DNA of 64,000 nt from Cryptomeria japonica (lineage: Eukaryota > Streptophyta > Pinopsida > Cupressales > Cupressaceae): the NCBI RefSeq assembly GCF_030272615.1, contig NC_081414.1, positions 765,191,483 to 765,255,482 on the forward strand. Direction: 5' to 3'. The position numbers and the translations under genes are program-made. Every line of letters starts with the position of its first letter. The stretch's first letter is position 1. Below the pieces are notes generated by a model. It saw nothing but the letters and a program-made list of their open reading frames with translations, did no database searches and was not told where the DNA came from. Below, piece after piece: positions 35,501 through 46,279 of the stretch.

Positions 35501-36481
35501 TATATTATCCTGTTGCTTTATGTTGATGACATGCTTGTTGCTGGGTCTAACATGCAACATATAAATGATCTTAAACAGAAATTAGCCAGGTCATTTGCTA
35601 TGAAGGATTTGGGTGCAGCTAAGCAAATTCTCGGTATGAGGATTACACGGGACAGGAAAAATAGAACCTTGAATTTGTTCCAAAGTGAGTATATAAAGAA
35701 GGTGTTGAAAAGATTTAACATGCAGGATGCAAAAGCAGTTAGTACACCTTTGGCTAGTCATTTCAAATTGACTAAGGAGATGTACCCAAAGGCACAGGAA
35801 GAGGTTAATAAAATGTCTAACATCCCGTATTCATCAGCTGTTGGCAGTCTGATGTATGCAATGGTATGCACAAGGCCAGATATTGCACATGCAGTGGGAG
35901 TTGTGAGCAGGTTTATGAGTAATCCGGGTATGGAACATTGGAATGCTGTGAAATGGATTCTTCGGTATTTGAAAGGAACTACTACGAAGGCATTATGTTT
36001 CAAAGGATCTAATGCTACTCTACGTGGATTTGTTGACTCTGATCTGGTGGGTGATATTGATTCACGAAGGAGTACTACAGGGTATGTTTTTACTATAGGG
36101 GGAACTGCAGTCAGTTGGATTTCTAGGCTGCAAAAGGTTGTTGCACTTTCAACCACTGAAGCTGAGTATGTTGCTGCTACAGAAGCCAGCAAAGAGATGA
36201 TTTGGTTGCAATGTTTTCTGAAGGAATTGGGTCAGACACAAGAGGATAGCCCATTGTATACTGATAGCCAGAGTGTCATTCATCTTGCGAAGAACTCTGC
36301 TTTTCATTCAAGGACAAAGCACATTCAACTCAGGTACCACTTCATCCGAACTATTTTGGAGGAGGGTCAGTTACGGCTTGAGAAGATTCACACAAGTGAG
36401 AATCCTGCCGATATGTTCACAAAGGCAGTTCCACAGGAGAAGCTGATTTCTTCATCAGTTTCTGTTGGTCTTCTTGATTGA
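32555..36481 (+). pseudogene. Copia gag-pol polyprotein, single frame with six stops
   Basis: The ATG at 32555 (MEDSKFKVEKFNGQNYQLW) is the natural gag start. All domains lie in one frame: gag with the UBN2-like core; CCHC knuckle CWYCGKPGHIKKDC near 33272; protease D-S-G in WVIDSGASFHAT; integrase with HHCC and the catalytic D, D, E (E in NGVSERMNRT); RT with QLDVKTAFLHGDL and YVDD at 35519-35530; RNase H with STTEAEYVAA. There are no frameshifts. Six stops interrupt it: TGA 33218, TAG 34319, TAA 34565, TAG 34820, TAG 35108, TAG 35150. Most are one C-to-T step from Gln or Arg codons. All visible catalytic residues are kept. Confidence 0.95.
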
Positions 36482-36606
36482 TAATTGTGGAATTTATACC
36501 AATCAAGTCCTAGTGTTTTATCTAGCGGATGTTGCATGTACAGTGGTGTCATGTAGTATCAGTCTCCAAGTGGGAGATTGTTTGGTGTGGAGCCTGATCA
36601 GTCTCC

Positions 36607-36617
36607 AAGTGGGAGAT
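36607..36617 (+). promoter_or_regulatory. Copia polypurine tract, with an upstream duplicate
   Basis: AAGTGGGAGAT lies directly before the 3' LTR. An imperfect copy of the same stretch (ATCAGTCTCCAAGTGGGAGATTGTT) lies about 47 bases upstream, from about 36557, so the PPT region is duplicated. Confidence 0.85.
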
Positions 36618-36977
36618 TGTTGAAATGTGGCAACTGATCAGTAAAGTACTGTACACTCAGCACGTATTTTTTGGGTATTTTTTTGATGAAAACCGACATT
36701 GTAATAAAACCCAAAAAAAGGCCGACTTTGTTTGTTGCCCTAAAAATGCATGTTATAAGTGGCTGGGATGCTTAAGGCATTGTAAGGTTGATGTACTATT
36801 TTTGCTGGATAATAAGAAAGATTGGACGGCTGTGTATGGTGGACGTAACCCATTCTGGGTGAACCACGTTAAATCTCTGTGTTATCTGTGTCCTGTTTTA
36901 TTTCTTTATCTTTTGTATTTAAATCTGCATATAATTGTTAGTTCATATTTACTTCGGATCTGCTTGAAACCCTAACA
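36618..36977 (+). repeat. Copia 3' LTR (360 bp)
   Basis: It starts TGTTGAAATGTGGC and ends AACCCTAACA, followed by the target duplication GTCTT. It is shorter than the 5' LTR because the GC-rich block is absent. Confidence 0.93.
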
Positions 36978-37014
36978 GTCTTGTTGAAGCTTGAGAGGCC
37001 AAAATAATGATTTC

Positions 37015-37033
37015 GGCCCCACAGTGGGGGCCA
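37015..37033 (-). promoter_or_regulatory. Element D primer-binding site
   Basis: On the minus strand TGGCCCCCACTGTGGGGCC begins three bases after the LTR end, starting with TGG as expected for a tRNA-primed element. The sequence is also a near-palindrome. The tRNA is not assigned. Confidence 0.6.
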
Positions 37034-37036
37034 AAA

Positions 37037-38349
37037 TGTCGTACCTATGAAGTGTATACATGTTCCTGTAACACAAAACACTTAATAGATCATTACAGGC
37101 ATGGTTAATGAATTTAAAGCAAAGAAAGCAAAAACCATAACTAAGCGATCTATCGGCTCCTAGTAAATGCGAGTATGAATTTTGCTCTCAGATCTGGTCA
37201 TACAAATTCTAGTGACTTGAATACACTTAAATGGAGGATTTAAATGATAAAATATGCATTTAAGCTAGAAATGATGATGATTAAGCTACATGATTCCATG
37301 ATTATGCTAGAAAATAAACTAGATTTAAGATAAAATTAAACATGATGACAATGCTAAAATGATAAACTAAGATTACATATGCCTATAGTAACAATGCTTG
37401 AATGCAAATGAGATGGGATTTTTGGGATCCTTTGAACTCCAAAATGGGGTCTATTTATAAGATTTCCAAGGCCAGGGGTGAGGTGGCAGGAATCGACGGT
37501 CAAGATTAAGTCTGAAGTATCAATGGTTAAATTGGAGGTGATTGACAAAGAGGTTGGATTAAAGGGGACAATTGGAGGTTGGTAGGAGAAGGGGTTGGAT
37601 GAAAGGGAACAATGTCATCTCCATGGTGACAAGTGTCAAGAAGCCTCTAGAAGAGGTTGGATGACAGGGAACATTTAGTGACAAGTGTCACAAAGCTTTT
37701 CTCATGAGAGGGCAAAGTGTTCAAGGAAAGGGGGCATGGTGGTTAGGATGTGCAAGCTAGGATGGGGTTAGGCAAACCCGAGGTTAGATGGAATGGGTTA
37801 GGTTTAGGATTGGCTAGGTTTGGTGGTTAGAAGTTAGGAGAATTTGAATTTAGAAATTCAAATAATAGGAAAAGGCTAATTAATTTCAACAAGTCATTAA
37901 TTGATTTGTTTTAATTAATTAAAGGATTTAGAAGAAATGAATTTGATGGAAGGAATTAATTAATTTGAATTAATTAATTAAAGGGGATTATTGAAATGAA
38001 CCTATTTTATAAATCCTTGGGTTTATTAACAAGTAGAGGAAAGGGGGAATTTAATCAAATTACTTAGTGAATTCAATTAAATTGGGAAGGGGGATTAATT
38101 AAATAATTTCTTATTTAATTAATTATATTCAGACCATTTTTAGGTTATAAAATATATATAAAGAAAGAAAGCAAACATTTAATTTTGAAGTATAATAGTT
38201 ATATATAATATATTAACATTTAATTTTGAACATAACTTTTTATAAAGAAATAATTTACTTTAATATTTCGAAAGACTTTCATTCACAATCATTCTAATTC
38301 AACTTAAGAGAAATTTTTTAAATAGTGAGTGAAATTTAGGGTTATCACA
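37037..38349 (-). repeat. Element D 5' LTR
   Basis: In minus orientation it starts TGTGATAACCC and ends GGTACGACA, giving TG...CA ends; a PBS-like site follows. A TATA box (TATAAATAGA, minus strand) lies near 37447-37456. The centre (37860-38130) is rich in TTAATTAATT palindromes, as in the LTRs of A and C. No second LTR is in the window, so the outer boundary at 38349 rests on the TG end alone. Confidence 0.65.
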
Positions 38350-40081
38350 CCCTTATGCACCTCCACAGGTTCATTCTACTTTACATTTTTCTACTTGCAG
38401 AACTACGAAATACATATTATTTTACCTCATATCTCTTGCAGCTCTGCAAGTATTTTTTTCTTCTTTTGCTAACACTTGCAGACTTGTGGAGTAACATACG
38501 TCACTTTGCATGCCTCACTTTCCAGGTAAGCATTTGAACCTTATTTTACACTTGTGGATCTACAGAGTAGCATTTGCATTTACAATTTACACCTCAGAGC
38601 TTAATCAATTGCAGGATCTGCAGAATGCTAATCATTTAAGTGATTAAAATTTGCATGTGTCAAAACAAATTAGCTTGCTAGAGGATTGATCCAAAATTAG
38701 TGGAAAAGACTATTTTTTTCACACTAATTTGAATTCAATATTTTTAAAGCCATTATTAAATTTTTCATAACTACTTTATTGAATTAACAAGATTTAATAA
38801 GTAATTTAAATGATAAGAATTGAAAAGAACCAGAAATAAACATAGACCATACATTCCAAGTTGATAACGAAGTTCACCCCCGATGGACTACATCTCTGGG
38901 TCCGCTTCAAGTGCACAACTGATCCATTAACATTGATGAAAATTACATAAAATTGCCTTTAACATCAAAAGAAATTAAAAAACATGCAGAACTAATCTTC
39001 TGGATTCTCTAGGAAGATATGAACTCAATAAGAGTTCCTCCGAATTCCTCCTGCACAATAAATAAATAAAGGCTAAAAAGCCTTTAACCCTCCAAAACTG
39101 ATTACAAAATACAATATAGCCAATTATGGGTGCTTCAATGTTATCAAAATAGGCTTGTGGAGAAATGGTAACACTTTGCCTTTATATAGGCAAGCTTGCA
39201 AGTTCTAGCCTTCCTTTTGCATTACATTTTGCTTTATCTAGAAGATTGCATTTTAAATGCATATCTTTGCTTTTTTCAAACACATCTAAAATGTTTGGTG
39301 CAATGGATAAAGATAAGCCTTATCCCATGAAGGTTGTGGGTCCAAAAAAAGTTTACTTTTTCAAACCCCATGTGAGCAATCTTTTTTAGACTTTATTTCC
39401 AATTTAAATAAAATCTTCTCTCATTAATACTCACATCCAATGCATGGCATAAATATTAACATGTGGGGATTTGGTGGGGTTTTTATTAAATGCAACATTA
39501 TCCTTTATTTTCCCTTGTAATTCTTTTCCATTCATGTGTGAAGCACATGGGATAATAGTAGGACCATTTATTTATGATGGATAGGTTTTGAGTTAAAATC
39601 CCACTTACCATTCTTGCAAGTTGACTTGCCATGTGTTAATTTTTTAATGGTCCACATGGCATCTTTTGATTGATCCATGTGGTTATATTTTCTTGGTCCA
39701 CTTGCTGCCACATGTTGAATTTGTATTGTTCTATTTTTCAACCTTTAACCATGCCATGTTATTTTCTGGTTGAGCCATGTGTTAATACACCCATGTCTTT
39801 CCCTCAACTTCCGAAGGCCATAACTTTCACATAAGGTGTCCGATTAGGTCCATTAAAAATGTTTCGAAAATATTTTGACGAGCTCTATAGCATGCAAGAA
39901 TTTTCATAAACTTTAACATCATCATTTTTTTTGAAATCATCAATTTGGATCGATTGTGGGAAGATCCTCCTAGATCAATCCTCCCCACTAAGAAGCTTTT
40001 GGACCACCAAAATTTTGATTTTATTTAGCAAGTAAGTGAGGGTACATCTCCCTCACTCTTCCAATTTTCATCTATCGTGCT
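38350..40081 (-). repeat. Non-coding region including the probable 3' LTR of element B
   Basis: No gene is supported. A PPT-like tract (AGTGGGGAGGAT, minus strand, about 39978-39990) followed by TGATCTAGGAGGATC suggests that B's 3' LTR has its U3 edge at 39977. A TATA box (CTATATAAAGG, minus strand) lies near 39180-39190. The left LTR edge is uncertain; a TGATAACG at 38862 is one candidate. 38350-38860 is unclassified AT-rich sequence with TTGCAG words. Confidence 0.45.
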
Positions 40082-40624
40082 TTACTTGGATGCATTCCTT
40101 TTTAGACCTACACGAAGATATTCCACATCCCCTTGTTGTGAAGTTCTAATCTTTTTGTTAAGAATAACATCTTCCTGCAATTGATCAAGATATTCAGGGG
40201 CAAAATCATCAACTGAAGGAACTGAAACATTCTCACCTTGATCCATGATCATAGGAGGCTCATAAAGTTTTAAATTCTCAACATTCATAACAAAATACAT
40301 TTGCATATATGGAGGTAAATCTAACCGAAAAGCATTATCACCAATCTTTTCCAAAATTGTAAATGGACCATACCTGATTGGTTTAAGATTTTTACCTTCA
40401 CCTTTAAGACGTTCTTTGTTGATGTATATCCAAACTTGATCACCAACTTGGAATTGATGATCAACCCGATGTTTGTCATGTCTATCCTTATACTTGGCTT
40501 GACTCTTCTCCAATTGTTCCTGCACAGCTTGATGAACTAATTGGATATTCGGGATGAACTTTGTGGCTTTGTCTGCATCACTATATCCATCTCCTACTGA
40601 ATCTTTCACAAAAATGAGATCCAA
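40082..40624 (-). pseudogene. Element B integrase C-terminus with chromodomain-like tail
   Basis: The pattern FQVGDQVWIYINKERLKGEG ... LKPIRYGPFTILEKIGDNAFRLDLPPYM ... NVENLKLYEP is the GPY/F module of Ty3/gypsy integrases. The end (LQEDVILNKKIRTSQQGDVEYLRVGLK) resembles the beginning of an integrase chromodomain, which directs insertion to particular chromatin. It stops before the aromatic cage would be complete. The stop is at 40082. Confidence 0.8.
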
Positions 40625-41256
40625 ATGAGACTTAGGTAAATAACTAAAACATGTCTCAAAAGGAGACCTCTATGTATAAGAAAGTATGGCACAGTTATAG
40701 GCATGTTGTACGTAATACAACTATTCACCCCAAAGCTTAGGATGCTTGTTGCAATATCCTCGGAGTACATGTACTACTATTTTGTTGACCACTTTTGTTT
40801 GTCCATTGGTTTGTGGACAAAAATCAGTGCTTCTCTGAAGCTTGGTGTCCATTAACCTCCACAAAATTGACCAAAACTCCCCAAGGAAGTGAGAATCTCG
40901 ATCAGATACAATGGATGTGGGCAAACCAAAATGAACCCAAACATTCAGAAAGAGTATGTGTAGTCTTCTCTCCTATGATATGCTTTGTACAAGGCATCAA
41001 GGTACACATTTTGTTAAATCTATCCACTACCACATACAAGTAATCATGTCCTTTTTTAGAAATAGGTAAACCCCCTACAAAATCCATAGATACACTTTCC
41101 CATGGACGAGAAGGTACTAGAAGTGGCATGTACAAACCTAATTTTTTGTTACTGGGTTTGCTTGTAGCGCACATGACACATCCCTTTACATATTTAGACA
41201 CTATTTCATTCAGCTGGGGCCAATAACAATAATGTTGCAACTGAGCAATTATTTTG
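40625..41256 (-). pseudogene. Element B integrase core, frameshifted, catalytic Glu changed
   Basis: From 41240 the minus strand encodes YCYWPQLNEIVSKYVKGCVMC (zinc-binding end), then SMDFVGGLPISKKGHDYLYVVVDRF (first Asp). After a frame change near 40910 it reads SIVSDRDSHFLGEFW (second Asp) and QTNGQTKVVNK. The position normally occupied by the third catalytic residue, Glu in GQTE, is Lys. Stops near 40720 and 40680 follow. Inactive. Confidence 0.85.
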
Positions 41257-41257
41257 C

Positions 41258-42592
41258 CTACACTACAATAACCAGAAATGAGAGAAGATGTGTTTCTCTA
41301 ATTACATGTACTCTTTCATCCCTTGGAATACACAATTTACCAAGATGATATAGTAGTTTATCATGAACATGATAATCTAATTCTTCTACTTGATTACCAT
41401 AGATTAGTGTTTCATATACATCCTTGAAATACTCATCTCTAGCATAGTGTTCAATATAACTTTCATGAGATAAAGAACTATGTTGCAGAATAATGGATGC
41501 ATCAATAGAATGTCTTGATAACATATCGACAACTTTATTTTGTATACCTTTCTTATACCTGATGACCAAATGAAATTTTTGTAAGAATCCCATTCATCAA
41601 AAATGTCGTGATTGTTGTAGCTTGGATTGTGATTGAAGATATTGCAAAGGCTAGTGATTTGTATGGATGATTGTATATCAAATAGTGTTTCCACTTCTTC
41701 ACACTCTTAACCAAAGCATACAATTCTTTGTCATATGTAGGATAGTTTCTTACCACACCACCGAAGGTCTCAAAATGGTAACAAATTGGTTTCCTTATTT
41801 GTATTAACACTTCTCCCATGGTGTAATCATTTGCATCCCTCTCGATCTCAAATGGATGTTGTAAATCTAGCAATGCCAAAACTGGGGTTGTACTAATTTT
41901 CTCCTTCAAAGTTTCAAAGGCTTTTTGATGTTTTCCTCCCCACTGAAAGACCTTCTTAGTACTTGTCAAAGCATGTAAAGGAGATGCGATAAATGAAAAG
42001 TTAGCAATGAACTTCCTCCAATACTGAATTGTCCTAAGAAGCTCCTAACTTCAGTTACATTATTAGGCTTTGGCCATTTTGTAATGGCTTCAACTTTAGA
42101 GGGATCAATTTTCAATTCACCACCCCCTACAATATAGCCTAAATAAACCAAAGATGTTTTTCCAAATTCACATTTGGACATCTTTAGACACCATTTCTCC
42201 TTTTTCAAAACATCTAAGAGTTTCCTAACATGCATTACATGATCTTACCAGTTTTTATTGAAAATCGGGATATCATCTAAGTAGACTGTTACAAAATCAT
42301 CTATGAATGGCTTAAATACATCATTCATAACTCGCATGAAGGTAGCAGGAGCATTACAAAGCCCAAAAGGCATAACTAGCCATTCAAACAAACCTTGTTT
42401 TATTTCAAAAGCAGTTTTTCAAATATCACCTTCAAAAATTCTGATTTGATGATAACCACTTCTTAAGTCTAGCTTAGTAAAATAGATTGCATCCCTTAAT
42501 TGATCTAACAAATCATCAATACGAGGAAGAGGATAACAATTCTTCACCATGATCTTGTTCAATGTGAGGAAATCCACACACATTCTCTGTTG
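41258..42592 (-). pseudogene. Element B RT (C-terminal part) and RNase H
   Basis: The minus strand gives [59 protein letters not shown] and YLDD in [11 protein letters not shown], the polymerase active site. SKCEFG ... LGYIVGGGELKIDPSKVEAI follows, then RNase H (WGGKHQKAFETLKEKISTTPVL ... NYPTYDKELYALVKSVKKWKHYL). At least three frame changes (near 42010, 41590 and 41260) and several stops occur. The N-terminal part of RT is at 57380-57500, across element F. Confidence 0.88.
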
Positions 42593-42597
42593 GCATA

Positions 42598-44066
42598 TTG
42601 GCATAATTGTTGATGATATTGATGAACCAGTATAAGGGATGATATTGATGAACCAATATAAGGACTATTGGTGATGATATAGTTGAGATGTTATTTGATG
42701 ACTTGATGATCAGTTTGTGTTGTTATTGATGGAAACTATGGTTATATTGTTCTTTCATTTTATCTAAGTCATCTATGATTAACCAGAAAGCTATGGAATG
42801 GATTTGATAGCTAACTTGCAAATAGGACTTTAACCGGTAAATGTGAAACTGTGTTATGCTTAAGTAATTGGATCTTGAGATTGATGAAGAATTTGGTGTT
42901 GTGGTTTGGAATATGTGTTGGTAACATTGTAATGAGGTTATGACTAGAACTACATCATGTTTTGGCTACCAAAAGTCATGTTTGTAATTGACTGATGTAT
43001 TTTCTATAGGGTTTTAGTAGGATTTAAGAACCGGTATTCAAATCTTATAACCGGTAATGATTTTGAGTTCGGCAATATATTACATTATGTTTGTAAGATG
43101 GTAAGATGTGGTTGAATTTGTGTGAAGTGTTTAAATTTTGTTTTGGTGTGATCGAAGAGTGAATTTCTTGGGAATGAGCAAAGTGCTTAGTACAATGAGC
43201 TAAGTGTTTGAAAGTGTATCAGATCGAGGTGCGGTGATCATTCAATGGTTGTAATTGATTTGTAATTAATTGTAATGATCCATATGATTATTTGTAATGA
43301 CTTGTAAAGATCTGTGATGATCTATGATGTAAATCTTAGGGTTTTGTAACCGACTAAGTTGTAAAGTCTATGATGAGTTATTGTGTTGGTGATCAAAGGA
43401 AGAGTGTGTATGTCTGCAAGAGAGAAGCAGATAGGAGCAGGAAAGGATCTATACAAGAAATAAGAGAGTATTATTCTTACATCATACATATTTTTTCCTT
43501 AACAGTTGCAGCAGACTCAAAATATCTTAACTGGGTAGGTCCTGACATGCCTAATTGTATAAATCTCTTCACCGAGTGACTCATTGGCTTTGGTTCTAAA
43601 TCCTTTCACAAGGTTACTCCTAACATAGTAAAGATCCAAACAACATTGAGGTAAATCCCTTAACCGAGGGACTCCTAATAGGGTCTTCTCCTAACTGGGC
43701 ATATTTGTAAGCTCCTAATCGGGAAAGGCTCCTAACAGGGCACATTCCGAAAGAGTGCAAAAATCTTGTGGGTACCAATTCCCACCGTGGTTTTTCCCAT
43801 TTGGGTTTCCACATGAAAATCCTAGTGTTCATGTGTTTGATTTCTTTTGTGTTAAGTTGATCTCTTTCTATTGCATGCATGTTGATGAACACTTAGATGA
43901 ACAATTTGATAAATCTGATTAGCAGTATAATTTTAGTTATTACTGGTACTGTCTATGAGTTGTTTTGAAATAATTTTTTGGTGGTTGTTAAAGTTTTAAT
44001 TTTTACTGTTATTATTGATTCAGCCCCCCCCCCCTCTCATTAATAATCAGTTCCTCATAAATAACA
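42598..44066 (+). repeat. Element F 5' LTR (1,469 bp)
   Basis: It starts TGTTGGCATA and ends CATAAATAACA. It begins with an internal duplication (GATGATATTGATGAACCA twice), contains several ACCGGT/AACCGG words and has a poly-C tract near 44025. It aligns to 48512-49228 plus 56162-57374. Confidence 0.9.
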
Positions 44067-44068
44067 AT

Positions 44069-44080
44069 TTGTATCAAAGC
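44069..44080 (+). promoter_or_regulatory. Element F primer-binding site
   Basis: TTGTATCAAAGC lies just after the 5' LTR. It is the initiator tRNA-Met PBS (TGGTATCAGAGC) with two changes. Confidence 0.75.
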
Positions 44081-44134
44081 CTTGGTCCTCGGTGTGCAAA
44101 ATCTTAACCGTTTGAGGAAAAGATCCAGAGGAAA

Positions 44135-45597
44135 ATGATGAAGGAGGGTCTGAAGGTTACTAAGGACAAATATACAATATGGAAAGACAAAATAAATATT
44201 TTATCAAAGGTATGGGTTCTCAGTTTTGCCAACATTTTACTACTAAATATGTACCTCCTACCGATCCTCTAACTCTAGATCAGCTTAAGGAGAAGTAGGA
44301 AAATAATCAAGCAATGGAAGCCATTGTAAGTGCATTGTCTGATATTGAATACAATGATGTACATGGATTAGAAACTGCTTTGAAGTTTGGGAGAAATTAG
44401 AACTAATCTATGATGGTGACAAACATGTTCAAAAAGCTAAGGAAGATATTCTTAGAGGTAAATTTGATGACATGAGAATGGTAGAAGGAGAGAATATAGC
44501 TCAGTATGGACAAAGGATTAAAGAGGTTGTCGGTGGTATTAAAAGTGTTGGGAGGAAAGATTGAAGATGACACTAGTATAAGTAAGATGTTAAGAACTCT
44601 TTTACCTGCCTATTCTATAAGAGTTTTTGTTATTCAAGAGTTAAGGTCAGTAAGTAGTGATAAAGTCACTATTGATTCTCTTATTGGTAAACTAGCTACA
44701 TTTGAATTAAATAGCTTTGATAATAGTATTTCTAAGACATCTGAATCAGCTTTTAAATCATTTGTAACCAGTACACCTATGAGAAAAGAGCAAGATGTAT
44801 GTCATAGTTATGACTACAGATCTAGTCATGGTCATAGCAGAGGAGATAATGATGATGAAGACCATCTGATGGAGTTTGAAGTTCTTCTGGATAGGAAACT
44901 TCCAAGAGGCACAGGTAAATATAAAGGTAAACTACCTCTTAAGTGTTTCTCTTGCAATAAGATTGGACATATTGCTGCAAATTGCCCCAATAGTGATAGT
45001 AAGGAGAAGTGTAAGAAATATAAAAGAAAATGGAAGAAACAATTCTATGTTGCAGTTGATGAAGGTGTGACAGATGAGGAATCTAAAGATGATGAAAATG
45101 AGGAGATTGTCTTTGTTGTTGTGAAGAAAGATTTGACTGATGAAAAGGCCTTGGTATCTCAGTTTGATTCTAGTGATGAGTGGATAATAGATGGTGGTTG
45201 TTCACATCACATGATCGGTGATAAGAAGAAATTCATATCACTTGAAGAGCTTGATGGTGATGTGGTAAGATTTGGTAATAACTCACCCTGCATGGTAAAA
45301 GGTAAAGGATTTATTTCACTGAATGGTAAGAGTAATCCTGATGGTGTTTATTTGGTTGAAGGTTTAAAACATAACTTGTTGAGTGTTGGACAACTAAATG
45401 ATAAAGGATATCACCTTGAGTTTAAAAAAGGAATGTCCAGGATCATGGGATGCAATGGAGATTTGATAGCTATTGGTAAACAAACTAGAGGTAATCTTTT
45501 TCATCTGAATGCTAATGTGAATAGTTGTTTGGTGGCTAAAATTGAAGATAGTTGTTGTGGCACAAAAGGTTTTGTCAAGTCAACTTTGACAATTTGA
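44135..45597 (+). pseudogene. Element F gag and protease
   Basis: The ATG at 44135 starts a frame that shifts near 44200; the clear gag resumes and is open from 44506 to 45595. It shows the UBN2-type core (YGQRIKEVVGGIKSVGG ... MLRTLLPAYSIRV), a CCHC knuckle CFSCNKIGHIAANC near 44946-44988 and a basic stretch. The protease region follows: WIIDGGCSHHMIGDKKKF ... GLKHNLLSVGQLNDKGY. The usual active-site D-S-G reads D-G-G here, so the protease is probably inactive. Stops near 44298 and 44397 precede the long open part. Confidence 0.88.
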
Positions 45598-45599
45598 TA

Positions 45600-46279
45600 A
45601 AAGTTAGCAAATCAAGTATGGTGAGAGGTATGCCCCAACTTGTTAACCGGATGATGTGTTATGAAAAGATTGTCAGATGGGTAAGATGACTTCGACATCT
45701 TTTAAGAGTAAATCTTTTTCTTCAGAGCATATTCTTGATTTAGTGCATATTAATCTACGTGGTCCTATGAGGACTAGAAGTTTTATGGTGATTAGGATTT
45801 TATGATTTTCACTGATGATTTTTCAAGGATGATGTGGGTAACTTTCTTGAAGGAGAAGTCGGAGGAATTCACCCAATTCAAGATCTTTAAAACCCTAGTT
45901 GAAAAGGAAACCGACAAGAATCCGAAGTGCTTAAGATCTGACCAGGGTGGAGAATTTACTTTTGATGAGTTTACTAGGTATTGTGAAGAACAAGGAATAA
46001 AGAGACAAATGTCAGCACCTAGGACTCCACAACAAAATGGAATTGTAGATAGGAGAAACAAAACAATAGTGGAAGTTTCCAGAACGATATTGATACAAGG
46101 ATATGTTCCAAAAATGTTTTGGAGAGAAGCAGTTAGCACGGTTGTTTATAGTTTGAACCGGGTTCTTGTGAAGAAAGGTAATGATAAAACATCTTATGAT
46201 GGTAAGATTCCTAATGTCAGCTACTTTAAAGTTTTTGGTAGTAGATGTTTTATTAAGAGAGATTATTTTACTAAAGTTT
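45600..46279 (+). pseudogene. Element F integrase
   Basis: The N-terminal zinc region (45600-45800) is badly shifted. From 45802 one frame gives IFTDDFSRMMWVTFLKEKSEEF (first Asp), CLRSDQGGEFTFDEF (second Asp) and PQQNGIVDRRNKTIVEVSR. In relatives the last catalytic Glu lies in NG-V-E-R, but here the position is Asp. FWREAVSTVVYSLNR and YFKVFGSRCFIKR complete the core. The stop is at about 46279. Confidence 0.85.

Larger units (their letters stand above)
32064..36977 (+). mobile_element. Tnt1/Tork-like Ty1/copia retrotransposon
   Basis: The 5' LTR (32064-32494), PBS for initiator tRNA-Met (TGGTATCAGAGC), single gag-pol frame, PPT and 3' LTR (36618-36977) are all present. Target duplication GTCTT flanks it (32059-32063 and 36978-36982). 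Gag, IN and RT motifs follow the Tnt1-type pattern. It is inserted in the leader of element D and is a complete but coding-dead element. Confidence 0.95.
29431..38349 (-). mobile_element. Element D: truncated gypsy-like element (5' LTR, leader, partial gag)
   Basis: Reading on the minus strand: a 1,313-bp 5' LTR (37037-38349), a PBS (37015-37033), a leader interrupted by the copia element at 32064-36977, and the first part of a gag (29431-29997). The rest of gag, all of pol and the 3' LTR are missing; the sequence changes abruptly to LINE RNase H near 29440. The flanks of the copia insertion (GTCTT on both sides) confirm that both leader pieces belong together. Confidence 0.7.

Noticed and set aside
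35758-36192. Minus-strand 144-codon frame in the copia RNase H region
   Set aside because: It is the reverse shadow of a clear RT/RNase H coding sequence.
37015-37033. Near-palindrome as a terminator hairpin
   Set aside because: Its position next to the LTR end and the TGG start fit a primer-binding site better, and rho-independent terminators do not apply in plant nuclear DNA.
45792-46139. Minus-strand frame opposite F integrase
   Set aside because: Shadow of the DDE integrase frame on the plus strand.
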